Source: Oligoflexia bacterium
Lineage (GTDB): Bacteria > Bdellovibrionota > UBA1018
Direction of reading: 5' to 3'
NCBI GenBank assembly: GCA_031292385.1
Contig: JARLHE010000002.1
Span: forward strand, 1-57,756
DNA: 57,756 nt
Translations under genes and position numbers: made by a program
Part shown: positions 1 through 8,872 of the stretch, piece by piece
How positions within the stretch are numbered: position 1 is the first letter of the stretch
How the letters are laid out: every line of letters begins with the position of its first letter
The notes under the pieces: model-generated
Database searches by the model: none
What the model was told of the DNA's origin: nothing
What the model saw: only the letters and a program-made list of their open reading frames with translations

Positions 1-10
1 ACCCTATCAT

Positions 11-70
11 AAAAAAAAGCCAGCGAATCGGAGCCAATTTTGGTTGGCCTTTGATCCGCTGGCGTTTTTT
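11..70. terminator. Bidirectional intrinsic terminator
   Basis: A GCCAGCG arm (19-25) pairs with CGCTGGC (57-63). An inner GCCAA/TTGGC stem (33-37 with 44-48) extends the hairpin. It is flanked by eight A on the left (11-18) and six T on the right (65-70), so it can end transcription in both directions. It lies 25 bases past the stop of the minus-strand Lys-rich gene and is its likely terminator. The plus-strand gene it would serve lies outside the window. Confidence 0.8.
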
Positions 71-87
71 ACTCGATTCGATCTGAA

Positions 88-399
88 TTATTGGATCGCG
101 GGAGTAGCAGGCAGAGCCGCTGGAGCGGAGCCGCTTGGCTCGGAAACGGAGCCGCTTGGCTCAGAGACGGCGCTGGCGGGTTCCGTCGTGGCATGATGAC
201 GCTTGGACCTTTTGGCGTGTTTCTTCGATTTCTTCCTTTTATGGCTGTGTTTCTTCTTTTTCTTCTTCTTTTTCTTTTTAGCCTTTTGGACGACCGAAGA
301 ACTTTCAGTCGTGCCAGACGAAACGACTGGGGCTACCTCTTCAGCGGCGAAGGCTGAAACGGCAGTCAAAGCAATAAGCGCAATGAGGACCTTTTTCAT
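88..399 (-). CDS. Small exported Lys-rich protein
   Basis: A 103-residue protein that I do not recognise as a named family. Residues 1-18 form a clear signal peptide (MKK, hydrophobic core, SAFA cut site). The mature part has a Ser/Thr-rich stretch, then ten consecutive lysines (41-50), then a Lys/Arg/His-rich segment to about residue 69. It ends in a Ser/Pro/Ala-rich tail with two SEPSGS repeats. The strongly basic composition suggests binding to nucleic acid, LPS or another polyanion outside the cytoplasm, but that is inference. An AAGGAG ribosome site sits just upstream of the ATG and a terminator follows the stop, so it looks like a real monocistronic gene. Confidence 0.75.
   Translation of the reverse strand: MKKVLIALIALTAVSAFAAEEVAPVVSSGTTESSSVVQKAKKKKKKKKKKHSHKRKKSKKHAKRSKRHHATTEPASAVSEPSGSVSEPSGSAPAALPATPAIQ
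126..162. repeat. Tandem 16-bp repeat in coding sequence
   Basis: CGGAGCCGCTTGGCTC occurs twice (126-141 and 147-162) with a 21-base period. It encodes the repeated SEPSGS units in the tail of the Lys-rich exported protein. The period is a multiple of three, so copy-number change would keep the frame. Confidence 0.7.
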
Positions 400-571
400 A
401 AAATTTCTCCTTAATCCTATATTCCTAGATTAGGTCTGTTTTGGATAGCCTTGGTAAAAACTTTGGTTTATCTGAAGGTTGAGGCGAGGTCGCCATTTGA
501 GACTATTTACTGCATTTTCAAATACTTAGGCCAATCCATCAGAAGAGGCCAGCAAGATAAGGTGTAGCACT

Positions 572-1789
572 ATGCCACAGTACAAACCGACACAGGTTCT
601 CCGCGGCCGCTGCATCGGCCTCTCGGAAGCAAAGCTCACGCTCAGAAATCAAGCCGGGATCCATGAAGTCCCGCTCCCTCATCCCGGGTGCGAGATCGGG
701 GACATCGTCGAAATCCAAGGCGAATCGAATTCACTGCGAGTCCTCACCCCCAATCGCACATCCAGCAAGACCCTGAAATGGATGAACCGGGTGCTCGACC
801 CCCGCAGGCTCCACGCGGTTTCCACGCGCGCCCGGGTCGAGGCCGCGATCCGTGAATTTTTCAACTCCCGCGATTTCATCGAAACCCGCACCCCCCTGCT
901 GGTTCCGTCTCCGGGCATGGAGCCGCATATCCGTCCTTTCCGTATCGCCGATCACGCATCTTACCTGCCCACTTCGCCCGAGTTCGCGATGAAACGCTTG
1001 CTTGCCGGCGGACTGGAGCGAATCTTCCAGATCTGCCCCGCCTTTCGCGACGAACCGCCTTCGATCACGCACTCGCCTGAATTCACGATGCTCGAATGGT
1101 ACCGCGCCTATGCGGGCTACGAAGAAATCATGCAAGACACCGAGGCGCTCTTCGAATCCGTGGCGATACGGCTTTTCGGAGAACCCGCGCTGTCATGGCA
1201 AGGGGGTGGGAATGGCCGGAAAATATCGGTCGCCGCGCCCTGGCCGCGCCTGCGCGTGCGCGATCTTTTCCGGGATATCGCGGGAATCGATCTGGTCGCG
1301 TGCGCGAGCGCAGCCGATTTGGCGCGCGAGTGCAAACGGCTCGGCCTTGCCTGCGACCTTGCGCGCGAGGATTGGGATGATCTCTATTTCAAAATCTGGC
1401 TCAACCTCATCGAACCCAAGCTCCCGCAGGATCGCGCTGTCTTCGTCACGCGCTATCCCGCCTCGCAGGCGGCCCTCGCCGTCATCGACTCGGACCCGGA
1501 TGGCTCGCGCTGGGCGCGCCGATTTGAAGCCTATGCCGGCGGACTCGAGCTCGGCAACGCTTTCGAAGAGCTGACCGATCCGGCCGAGCAGCGCCGCCGA
1601 TTCGAAAAGGACATGCAGCTTCGCGCGCGCGTTTATGGGCCCGATTTTCCGCCCACTCCGATCGACGAAGGGTTTATCTCCGCCTTATCCGAAGGCATCC
1701 CTCCCTCGGGCGGAATCGCGGTCGGCGTCGACCGCATGGTGATGCTCTTCGCGAATGAGCCGGAGATCGAGAAGACGTTCTGGCTATAA
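572..1789 (+). CDS. epmA: Elongation factor P--(R)-beta-lysine ligase-like protein
   Basis: Class II lysyl-tRNA-synthetase-like catalytic domain (GenX/PoxA/YjeA family), which in the known family adenylates beta-lysine and attaches it to a lysine of EF-P. Motif 2 is visible as ICPAFRDEPPS, with HSPEFTMLEWYRAY after it. Motif 3 is GGIAVGVDRMVMLF near the C terminus. At 405 residues it is about 80 longer than the E. coli protein. The extra length is N-terminal (about residues 1-75) and includes a GDIVEIQGE segment resembling a reduced OB fold. AAGG lies 9 bases before the ATG. The 3' end overlaps the convergent ABC exporter gene by 6 bases. A KamA-type aminomutase that could supply beta-lysine lies at 49115-50266. 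No efp gene is in the window. Confidence 0.85.
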   Translation: MPQYKPTQVLRGRCIGLSEAKLTLRNQAGIHEVPLPHPGCEIGDIVEIQGESNSLRVLTPNRTSSKTLKWMNRVLDPRRLHAVSTRARVEAAIREFFNSRDFIETRTPLLVPSPGMEPHIRPFRIADHASYLPTSPEFAMKRLLAGGLERIFQICPAFRDEPPSITHSPEFTMLEWYRAYAGYEEIMQDTEALFESVAIRLFGEPALSWQGGGNGRKISVAAPWPRLRVRDLFRDIAGIDLVACASAADLARECKRLGLACDLAREDWDDLYFKIWLNLIEPKLPQDRAVFVTRYPASQAALAVIDSDPDGSRWARRFEAYAGGLELGNAFEELTDPAEQRRRFEKDMQLRARVYGPDFPPTPIDEGFISALSEGIPPSGGIAVGVDRMVMLFANEPEIEKTFWL

Positions 1790-3571
1790 AGCGGCTTCCT
1801 GAAATCGGTAAAGACGCGCGTACAATCCATTCGCGGCCATGAGCTGGGCGTGATCGCCCTGCTCGACGAGCGTTCCCTTATGCAAAACAAGAATGCGATC
1901 GGCCGAACGGACGGTGGCGAGCCGGTGCGCGATGAGCAAGGTCGTCTGCCCGTGGGCCGCGCGCGCAAGGGATTCTCCAAGCCGTCCTTCGGTTTGGGAA
2001 TCCATGTTGGCGGTGGCTTCGTCCAAGATCCAGATCGCGGGATCGGCGGCGAGCGCCCGCGAAAACGCCAGGACCTGACGCTCACCCATCGAAAGATTCG
2101 TTCCGCGTTCCTGCAACTCGCCCTTATCGAAATCGACCAACGCCAGGGCTTCATGCACGTTCTTATTGTCGCCCTTTCTATCATCGGGGGGGCCCCAAAG
2201 AGTGACGTTTTCCTGAAGCGAGCCCGAAAAGAGAAAAACGTCCTGCTGGATGATGCCGATCGATGCGCGAAGCGCGTGCTTGTCGTAATCGCGGATATCT
2301 TTTCCGTCGATCAGGATCCGCCCGCGCTGGGGCTCGTAGAAACGCATCAGAAGAGAAATCAGCGTCGTCTTTCCCGCGCCCGTGTGGCCCACGACCCCGA
2401 TCCGGCTTCCCGCCGGAATCGCGACCGAAAGGCCCCGCAGAATCCAGTGCTCGCCTTCATAGGCAAACCAAACATCCTCGAAAACGATCTCCCCCTTCAG
2501 GCCCGCGATCGGCTTCACCTCCGCGCTCGCCGCCTCGGTTTCGACCGGCCAGGAGAGCACCGAGAAAATGCGCTCCGCCGAAGCCATGCCCGAAAGGAAC
2601 ACGTTCCATTTGTCGGCCAGTTCGCGCACCGGTTGAAAAAGCGTCAGCACCAGGGAAAAAAACGTGACCAGCACGCCGAGCTTCATCGACCCGTTTCGCG
2701 TGGCCGCCCCGCCGAACACGATCACGAGCGCGGCCGAAAGCCCGGCGAAGATCGTGATCGCAGGCTGAAAGAGCGCGAAAATCCGGATGGTCCCGATCTG
2801 CGCGTCGGCGTACCAGTTGTTGATACGGTTGAAGCGCGAAAGATGCAGCTCCTCGCGATTGAAAAGTTGGACGACTTTCATGCCGAGAAGGTTTTCGGCC
2901 AAAAATGCGTTCAAGGCCGATAGTTTGCTCCGGGCCTCGCGATAGGCCACGCGCAGCTTCGAACTGAAGTAAGCTCCCAGAAGCATCAAGCCCGGAAAAA
3001 CGCTCGCGGCAATCAGCCCGACCTTGCGATCCATCACGACCAGACAGACGAGAATGCCGATCACCAGTAGCGCGTTCGAAAGAATGGAAACAAAGCCGGC
3101 CGAAAACATCTCGGCCAGCGACGCCACATCGTTGGTGACGCGAGTCAGGAGACGCCCCGCCGGCGTCTTGTCGTAAACGGAGGTGGGTAGCCTCAAAAGA
3201 CGCGAAAAAAGATCGCTTCTCAGCTCATGCGTCACCCGTTGGCCCAACAGCTCGAAAAGATAGGACTGGCCGATCGTCGAAAAAACCCGCAGACCGACCA
3301 CCGAAAAATACACGAGCGCGAAGCGCTGAAGCTTCGGCCAATCCCCGGGGACCATCGCTTCATCGATCGCGCGACCGAAGAGCCAGGGTTCAAGCAGCGT
3401 CGCCACGGTCGCGACAATGACCATCAAAAAGCCAGAAAACAGCGGCGCCCGGTGCCGGGCGATCATGCCGATCAAAGGCAGAAAGGCGCGGGTTTCGAAA
3501 TGAGATTCGTCTTTCCGTTGCTCTTCGATATCGACATCGAAATAACCTTCGAGACCGGCCTGAGCGCTCAT
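1784..3571 (-). CDS. ABC exporter half-transporter, catalytic subunit
   Basis: A 595-residue membrane-ABC fusion: six predicted transmembrane helices, then a nucleotide-binding domain. Walker A is GHTGAGKTT, the signature is LSMGE (not the usual LSGGQ), Walker B is WILDEA with a catalytic Glu, and the H-loop is LLIAHRL. I chose the ATG at 3571 because it overlaps the upstream stop as ATGA, which indicates translational coupling. A longer in-frame start at 3649 exists but would lie inside the upstream gene. With that gene it forms a heterodimeric exporter of the BmrCD/TM287-288 type. The substrate (lipid, drug or peptide) cannot be read from the sequence. Confidence 0.88.
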   Translation of the reverse strand: MSAQAGLEGYFDVDIEEQRKDESHFETRAFLPLIGMIARHRAPLFSGFLMVIVATVATLLEPWLFGRAIDEAMVPGDWPKLQRFALVYFSVVGLRVFSTIGQSYLFELLGQRVTHELRSDLFSRLLRLPTSVYDKTPAGRLLTRVTNDVASLAEMFSAGFVSILSNALLVIGILVCLVVMDRKVGLIAASVFPGLMLLGAYFSSKLRVAYREARSKLSALNAFLAENLLGMKVVQLFNREELHLSRFNRINNWYADAQIGTIRIFALFQPAITIFAGLSAALVIVFGGAATRNGSMKLGVLVTFFSLVLTLFQPVRELADKWNVFLSGMASAERIFSVLSWPVETEAASAEVKPIAGLKGEIVFEDVWFAYEGEHWILRGLSVAIPAGSRIGVVGHTGAGKTTLISLLMRFYEPQRGRILIDGKDIRDYDKHALRASIGIIQQDVFLFSGSLQENVTLWGPPDDRKGDNKNVHEALALVDFDKGELQERGTNLSMGERQVLAFSRALAADPAIWILDEATANMDSQTEGRLGESLARAAHGQTTLLIAHRLATVRSADRILVLHKGTLVEQGDHAQLMAANGLYARLYRFQEAAL

Positions 3572-5463
3572 ACCAGGACCCCCTCTCCGAGCCCGCGCTC
3601 GTACTCGACCAGCTCCTCTTCGAATCGCTGCTGCTGACAGAAGCGCCAATAAATCCCGTCCTTCTCCGAAATCAGCTTTTGATGGGCGCCCGTCTGCACG
3701 ATTTGCCCGTGGTCGAGAACCACGATTCGATCAGCATCGCGCACGGTCGAAATCCGGTGGGCGGCGATCAACTCGGTATTGCGGCCAGGCCGCGAACGCA
3801 AGCCTTCGAGCAGGCGGGCTTCGGTTTGCACATCGACCGCGGAGAGCGCGTCATCCAAGACGAGAATCGGCGGCTCTTGCACGATGGCGCGGGCAACCGT
3901 CAGGCGTTGCTTTTGTCCACCGGATACGCTCACTCCGCGCTCCCCCACTCGCGTCGCATAGGCCGAGACGAAACCGCTCACTTCACCGTGGACGTGGACA
4001 AGCTCGGATGCCCTTTGCACCGCGCACTCGCGCTGCGCCGGGACAAGAGACCGCTCCTGCAATCCGTAAGCGATATTTTCCATCACGCTTTCGCTGAAGA
4101 GAAAAACTTCCTGCCCCACGTAACCTACCTGCCGGCGGAGCTCTTTCAAGGGCCAACGATTCACATCGACGCCGTCAATCCAAAGCATCCCGTCCGAAAC
4201 CAGATAGAGGCGCGGAAGCAGCGAAAGGAGGGCGCTTTTCCCGGAGCCAATCGTGCCGACGAAAGCCACGCGCTCGCCCGGCTCGATCGAAAGCGAGATC
4301 CCTCGCAGAACCTCGCGCTCGCTCCGCGGGAAACGAAAGCTCAGATTCCTGAACTCGATCCGGCCCTCCGCCTTCCACGGACCTCCGGGAAGCGCGCCTC
4401 GAGGCAATTCCGTTTGCGCCGCTTCAGGCACGTCCGTCCGCTCGTTTTCGATCTTTTTGATTCGCTCCGAGCTTGAAACCGCGCGCTCATAGATGCCCAA
4501 GGACACCCCGAAGGCCGCCATCGGCCAGACCATCTTTTGAATATAGCGCTGAAACGCGACAAATACTCCGAGCGTGATCGCTTCCGTGCCGCCCGATCCG
4601 TGCTGTGAGATGACCATCCGTCCGCCCACGATAAGAAGAAAAACCATGCCGAGACTCATCGCGAAATCAAGCGTGGGACCGAAAGCCGATTGCACGACCG
4701 CGAGCTTGAGATTGAGGCGCACGTAGCGCTCACCCAAGGCTTTGAACCGCCGCGATTGGACTTCTTCTTTGGAAAACGCTTTGAGCACCCGCACGCCGTT
4801 CAGGCTTTCCTGGGTCATCGCCGAGAGATCACCGAAGCACTCCTGGACCTTCTCGAATCTTTGATGAATCTCGCGCTCGTTGCGGCGGATGATCCACGGC
4901 AAAAACGGGAGCGGGATGAACGCGATCAACGTGAGCTTGGGAGAAAGCATCCACATCGCCACGGGAACGGTCATAAAATAAATCAACGAGTCGGCCATGG
5001 TCAGAAAACCCGCGCCGATCATATTGCGCACGGCTTCGACATCGTTCGTTGAAAGAGACATGAGCGCGCCGATCGGGGTCCGATCGAAAAAGCTCGCGCC
5101 CAGGCCGAATAAATGGCGCGCGAACCCCCCGCGCATATCCCGCCCCGCGAGAACGCCGGCCCGAATCAAATACATCCGCCAGCCATAGCGGCCAATCGCC
5201 TGCAAAAACGAAACGCCGATATAAGTCCAAGCCAGCCCGCTGAACGAAGGACTCCAATGCGTATGTGAAATGACAACTGGTTTTCCCAGGGCCAGATCGA
5301 CCGCCGCCATCATCAGAAGCGGAGGCACGACTTCCAGCGCGTCGACCATCAGGAGGGCCGCGAAGCCCACGCCTACCCATCGGCGGTATTTCCAGAAGTA
5401 GTGCCGGAGAACGGCGCTCTCTTCTAAAATTCCGTTTAAACGTGCCCTAATTTTTTTAAGCAA
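3568..5463 (-). CDS. ABC exporter half-transporter, degenerate-site subunit
   Basis: A 631-residue ABC exporter subunit with an N-terminal transmembrane domain and a C-terminal ATPase: Walker A GTIGSGKSA, signature VSGGQKQ, H-loop IAAHRIS. Walker B ends in LVLDDALSAVD, with Asp where the catalytic Glu should be. That is the known hallmark of the non-hydrolysing site in heterodimeric exporters, and the partner encoded downstream keeps the Glu. The start is a TTG at 5463 with AGAGGA about ten bases upstream. It overlaps the end of the RluD-like gene by 28 bases, so rluD and both ABC genes are one operon. Residues 3-55 are a basic, membrane-proximal N terminus. Confidence 0.87.
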   Translation of the reverse strand: MLKKIRARLNGILEESAVLRHYFWKYRRWVGVGFAALLMVDALEVVPPLLMMAAVDLALGKPVVISHTHWSPSFSGLAWTYIGVSFLQAIGRYGWRMYLIRAGVLAGRDMRGGFARHLFGLGASFFDRTPIGALMSLSTNDVEAVRNMIGAGFLTMADSLIYFMTVPVAMWMLSPKLTLIAFIPLPFLPWIIRRNEREIHQRFEKVQECFGDLSAMTQESLNGVRVLKAFSKEEVQSRRFKALGERYVRLNLKLAVVQSAFGPTLDFAMSLGMVFLLIVGGRMVISQHGSGGTEAITLGVFVAFQRYIQKMVWPMAAFGVSLGIYERAVSSSERIKKIENERTDVPEAAQTELPRGALPGGPWKAEGRIEFRNLSFRFPRSEREVLRGISLSIEPGERVAFVGTIGSGKSALLSLLPRLYLVSDGMLWIDGVDVNRWPLKELRRQVGYVGQEVFLFSESVMENIAYGLQERSLVPAQRECAVQRASELVHVHGEVSGFVSAYATRVGERGVSVSGGQKQRLTVARAIVQEPPILVLDDALSAVDVQTEARLLEGLRSRPGRNTELIAAHRISTVRDADRIVVLDHGQIVQTGAHQKLISEKDGIYWRFCQQQRFEEELVEYERGLGEGVLV

Positions 5464-6434
5464 TTGACGAAATCCTCTGGAATCGGGGCTGAAATGGAGA
5501 TTTCAACTTTAGAAATCGGATGAGGGAATGTCAAGTTAGCGGCATGCAAAAGGGTGCGCGGAATCGACTCGAAAACGACTTCCCGAGGACGTCGATTATA
5601 GACGGGATCCCCGAGAATGGGCATCCCGTATTCGGACAAATGCACGCGAATCTGATGGGTTCGGCCGGTCTTCGGTTTGGCCTCGATCAAAAGCGCGCGG
5701 GGCATGATCTCCAGCAGGCGAAAATCGGTGTGAGCGAAATCCCCTCCCGAGCGAACAGCCGTGTAGCGCGCTCGCTTGCCCGAGTCGTTCGCTCGAGCGA
5801 GATAGTTTTTGATCGTCCACTCGCGGGGCCGATCCGAGTCAGCCACATCCGGCAGCGGGCGCGCGCAAACAGCGAGATAGGTTTTGACCGCGAAATGGCT
5901 TGCGAAAATTTCCGAAATGCCCGAATTCGCGGCCTGCGCCTTCGTCAAAAGTACGACACCGGAAGTATCTCGATCGAGCCGGTGATGAAGGCCGACGTAA
6001 GGATCTTTTTGACCGTCACGCCGCACTAAAAAGCGCTTCACGGCGGCGAAGAGATTATCGCGCGCCTCATCCAGCGTGGGCTGGGTCGGAAGCCCCGGAG
6101 GCTTGTTCACGGCGATCAGATATTCGTCCTCGAAAAGGATATCGGCGGGACGGAAATCAAAAGGCGCGGCTTGGCGCTCTTGGGCGGCGAAATCCGACTG
6201 AAACTTGATCGGATCCACGAAGGCATCCACGCGTGCCCGAGGCAAAAGCTCTTTCGAGGCGATCCTCACCCGCTTTCCGTTCAAATATACGGCACCGGCC
6301 ACGACCAATTTTCTCGCTTTGCCCTTCGATACGGGCTGCCCCAAGCCTTCGGGCAGTTTTTCAGCCAAAAACTGATCGAGACGCTTGCCTGCGTCGCCGG
6401 GTTGAACTTGAAAGGAAAGCTTTTTGAGCGCCAT
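5436..6434 (-). CDS. RluA/RluD-family 23S rRNA pseudouridine synthase
   Basis: A 332-residue protein with an N-terminal S4 RNA-binding domain (about residues 12-75) and an RluA-type catalytic domain. The catalytic motif HRLDRDTSG carries the nucleophilic Asp, and the later GRTHQIRVH motif is intact. Family members convert specific uridines in 23S rRNA or tRNA to pseudouridine. The exact target (RluC, RluD or TruC-like) cannot be decided here, because a second paralogue lies at 25328-26359. It is the first gene of an operon with the heterodimeric ABC exporter and is divergent from the CpaF gene, with only 8 bases between the first possible starts. Confidence 0.87.
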   Translation of the reverse strand: MALKKLSFQVQPGDAGKRLDQFLAEKLPEGLGQPVSKGKARKLVVAGAVYLNGKRVRIASKELLPRARVDAFVDPIKFQSDFAAQERQAAPFDFRPADILFEDEYLIAVNKPPGLPTQPTLDEARDNLFAAVKRFLVRRDGQKDPYVGLHHRLDRDTSGVVLLTKAQAANSGISEIFASHFAVKTYLAVCARPLPDVADSDRPREWTIKNYLARANDSGKRARYTAVRSGGDFAHTDFRLLEIMPRALLIEAKPKTGRTHQIRVHLSEYGMPILGDPVYNRRPREVVFESIPRTLLHAANLTFPHPISKVEISISAPIPEDFVNCLKKLGHV

Positions 6435-6442
6435 TTCTTTTC

Positions 6443-7624
6443 ATGTACCACGATGTTACCCTGATTCGAATGGCTGATAAAAAATCGTTTAACGACGACG
6501 AAATCACCGACCCCGGCATCCAGAAACCGCGCACGCAACCGGCCCGGACGGCACCCGCCGCTCCCGCTCCCCGGGCTCCGGAAGGCAAAATGCCCGACTT
6601 AGGCGCCGCATCCGCCCTCATGAACGACCCCGAGATCACCGAAATCATGATCAACGACGTTCGCAATATCATCGTCGAGCGTGCCGGCAAAATGCTGGTC
6701 GCTCCGGCCGCGATCGATTCGCTCGAGGAATTGGGACGGATCACGCGCAATCTTCTCGATTCGGTCGGCCGGGCCCTGACCCCGGAGCACCCCTTTGTCG
6801 ATACGATGCTCCCCGATGGCTCGCGCGCCCACATCATCGGACCGCCTTTGACGCAAAACGGCCCCTGCATCACGATCCGCAAATTTCCCGCTCGGAAGTT
6901 CGCGCTCGAAGATCTCGTCGCGCACGGAATGCTCGACCGGCGGATGGACTACCTGCTTCGAGCCTGCGTCCTCGGAAAGCTGAACATCCTGATCTCGGGC
7001 GGCACCAGCAGCGGAAAAACGACCCTGCTCAACGCGCTGATCGCGCTGATCCCGAAATCGGAAAGGATCGTCACCATCGAAGACACGCCCGAACTGGCCG
7101 TGTACCAACCCAACAGCGTGCGCCTGCAAACCAAACTCGCGACCGGAACCTCGCCCGCGGTCACGCCGCGAGACCTGACGGTGAACGCGCTGCGTATGAG
7201 ACCGGACCGCATCATCATCGGCGAATCCCGGCGCGAAGAAGCCTTCGACATCCTGCAAGCCATGAACACCGGGCACGAAGGCTCGATGACGACTCTTCAT
7301 TCCAACTCGACGAAAGACGCGATCGCGCGTTTCGAAACCCTCTGCCTGCTCGCGAACTCGCAGCTGCCGCTTCAAGCCATTCGTCGCCAAATCTCGAGCG
7401 CGATCGACGTGATCGTTCAGCTGAAGCGTTTCCGCGACGGCCAGCGCCGCATTGTCGCGATCACGGAGGTCACCGGCATCGAAGGCGGCGACACCGTCAC
7501 GCAGCAGGATATTTTTCTCTTCGATCACGAGCCCGGCGAATTCAAATGCTCGGGCTTCGTGCCGAGTTTTCTTGATCGATTGAAGGATAGCGGGATCGAC
7601 ATCCCCCATACTTTCTTTGCGTAA
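6443..7624 (+). CDS. CpaF/TadA-type secretion ATPase
   Basis: Type II/IV secretion superfamily ATPase of the CpaF branch, 393 residues. A Pro/Ala-rich N terminus (to about residue 48) precedes the CpaF N-domain (SALMNDPEITEIMINDV). The ATPase core follows: Walker A GGTSSGKTT, Asp-box VTIEDTPEL, Walker B RPDRIIIGESR and the His-box GHEGSMTTLHSNS. It would power pilus or secretion assembly at the inner membrane. No tad/cpa partner genes (flp, rcpA, tadB/C) are adjacent, so it is an orphan copy. An alternative start at 6470 (MADKK) is as plausible as 6443; neither has a good ribosome site. The 3' end overlaps the MFS gene by 83 bases. Confidence 0.86.
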   Translation: MYHDVTLIRMADKKSFNDDEITDPGIQKPRTQPARTAPAAPAPRAPEGKMPDLGAASALMNDPEITEIMINDVRNIIVERAGKMLVAPAAIDSLEELGRITRNLLDSVGRALTPEHPFVDTMLPDGSRAHIIGPPLTQNGPCITIRKFPARKFALEDLVAHGMLDRRMDYLLRACVLGKLNILISGGTSSGKTTLLNALIALIPKSERIVTIEDTPELAVYQPNSVRLQTKLATGTSPAVTPRDLTVNALRMRPDRIIIGESRREEAFDILQAMNTGHEGSMTTLHSNSTKDAIARFETLCLLANSQLPLQAIRRQISSAIDVIVQLKRFRDGQRRIVAITEVTGIEGGDTVTQQDIFLFDHEPGEFKCSGFVPSFLDRLKDSGIDIPHTFFA

Positions 7625-8777
7625 GCGTCAACGAAAAGGCCGCGGCGGCGCACGCGCAGCAGAAGCTCATCACGCCGAACCATCCGGCGAGCGCCCAAAG
7701 ATTCGCCGAGATAAACGAGCCCAGCGAGAAACCGACGAAAAGCCCGCTGATGAAAAGGCCGTTAATCCGGCCACGGGCGGTTTCATCGATCCCGTAAATG
7801 ATCGACTGATGGGAAACGAGCGAAGTTTGCACCGCCAGGTCGAAAAGCACCGTTCCGAGGATGATGACCATGGCCTGCCCTTTGAAAACGAACATTGCCA
7901 GAAAAGAAAAAAAAGCCAAAAGAGTCGCGAACTGAATTCCGAAAAGCGGTCCGCGCTTATCGGCGATTCTCCCCACGAAAGAAGTCGAGAGCGCCCCAAG
8001 CGCGCCGGCCAAGCCCATCATGCCGATCCGGGACGCGCTCCAAAAATAAGGCGCCTTCGAAAGAAAGAACGAGAGATTGGTCCAAAAGGCCGAAAACGCC
8101 ATGCCCATCAGCGCATGCCGGATCACGGCGACGCGAAGCGCCTGATGCTCCTGCCACAACGCGATCATCGAGCGATAGATCGAAAATACCGACCCCCGCC
8201 GAGCCACGGCCTCGAGCTTCGGAAAAAAGAAATAGCAGGTCACGAGCGTGAAAAAAGTCGCCGCGAAAAGCGCGATAAAGACGCCTCGCCAGCCGAACCC
8301 TTGCGCGATCCAGCCAGAAAGCGTCCGACAAAGCAAGATCCCGGTCGTCAACCCCGTCACCACGTAGCCGATGTATTGCCCGCGCTTGTTCGGGGGAGCG
8401 AGATCGGCGGCAACCGGGATAAAGTCTTGGGTCGTGCTCGCGAAGATCCCCAAGGCGAGGCTTGAGATCAATAAAAGCGAGAAGCTCTTGGCAAAGGCAC
8501 AGCAAAGGATCGTCCCCGCCAAGAGGACCAATTTCAGGAGAATGAGCTTCTTCTTATCAAAAAAATCTCCCAGCGGGACCAGCAAAAAGAGCGCGATCCC
8601 GTACCCCATCTGCGTGAAGGTTGACACAAGGCTGACGTGATTATCCGAAACCTGAAAATCCAAACCCAACAAATGCAAAAGCGGCTGCGCGACATAGAGA
8701 CCCGAAACGCAAATTCCCGTCCAAATCGCAAGCCATAGAAAAGTTAACGCTGATGGAGATGGGGCTGAATCCGACAT
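7542..8777 (-). CDS. MFS transporter
   Basis: A 411-residue major facilitator superfamily carrier with about 12 hydrophobic segments and a cytoplasmic loop GDFFDKKKL, the usual loop 2-3 motif. It resembles YcaD/NepI-type drug or purine-nucleoside efflux carriers, but the substrate cannot be assigned. The C-terminal 28 residues (KYGGCRSRYPSIDQEN region) are polar and encoded antisense to the 3' end of the CpaF gene. This 83-base overlap is the largest among the convergent pairs here, so this tail may be a read-through extension. Confidence 0.82.
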   Translation of the reverse strand: MSDSAPSPSALTFLWLAIWTGICVSGLYVAQPLLHLLGLDFQVSDNHVSLVSTFTQMGYGIALFLLVPLGDFFDKKKLILLKLVLLAGTILCCAFAKSFSLLLISSLALGIFASTTQDFIPVAADLAPPNKRGQYIGYVVTGLTTGILLCRTLSGWIAQGFGWRGVFIALFAATFFTLVTCYFFFPKLEAVARRGSVFSIYRSMIALWQEHQALRVAVIRHALMGMAFSAFWTNLSFFLSKAPYFWSASRIGMMGLAGALGALSTSFVGRIADKRGPLFGIQFATLLAFFSFLAMFVFKGQAMVIILGTVLFDLAVQTSLVSHQSIIYGIDETARGRINGLFISGLFVGFSLGSFISANLWALAGWFGVMSFCCACAAAAFSLTLTQRKYGGCRSRYPSIDQENSARSPSI

Positions 8778-8872
8778 AAGTCGATTTCACTGTAATGCGC
8801 TGCCCGCCATATGGCAAACAGCGTGTGGCAGCCGCGATAGCGGCGTTGCCATGCGCATAAAAAGGAACCACG

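Noticed and set aside
126..162. CRISPR-like short repeats
   Set aside because: Only two 16-bp copies with a 21-base period inside a coding frame; no spacers or cas genes anywhere in the window.
3232..3649. Longer N terminus for the second ABC subunit (start at 3649)
   Set aside because: The added 26 residues are Arg/Ala-rich, lie wholly inside the upstream gene, and the ATGA overlap at 3571 gives a better start.
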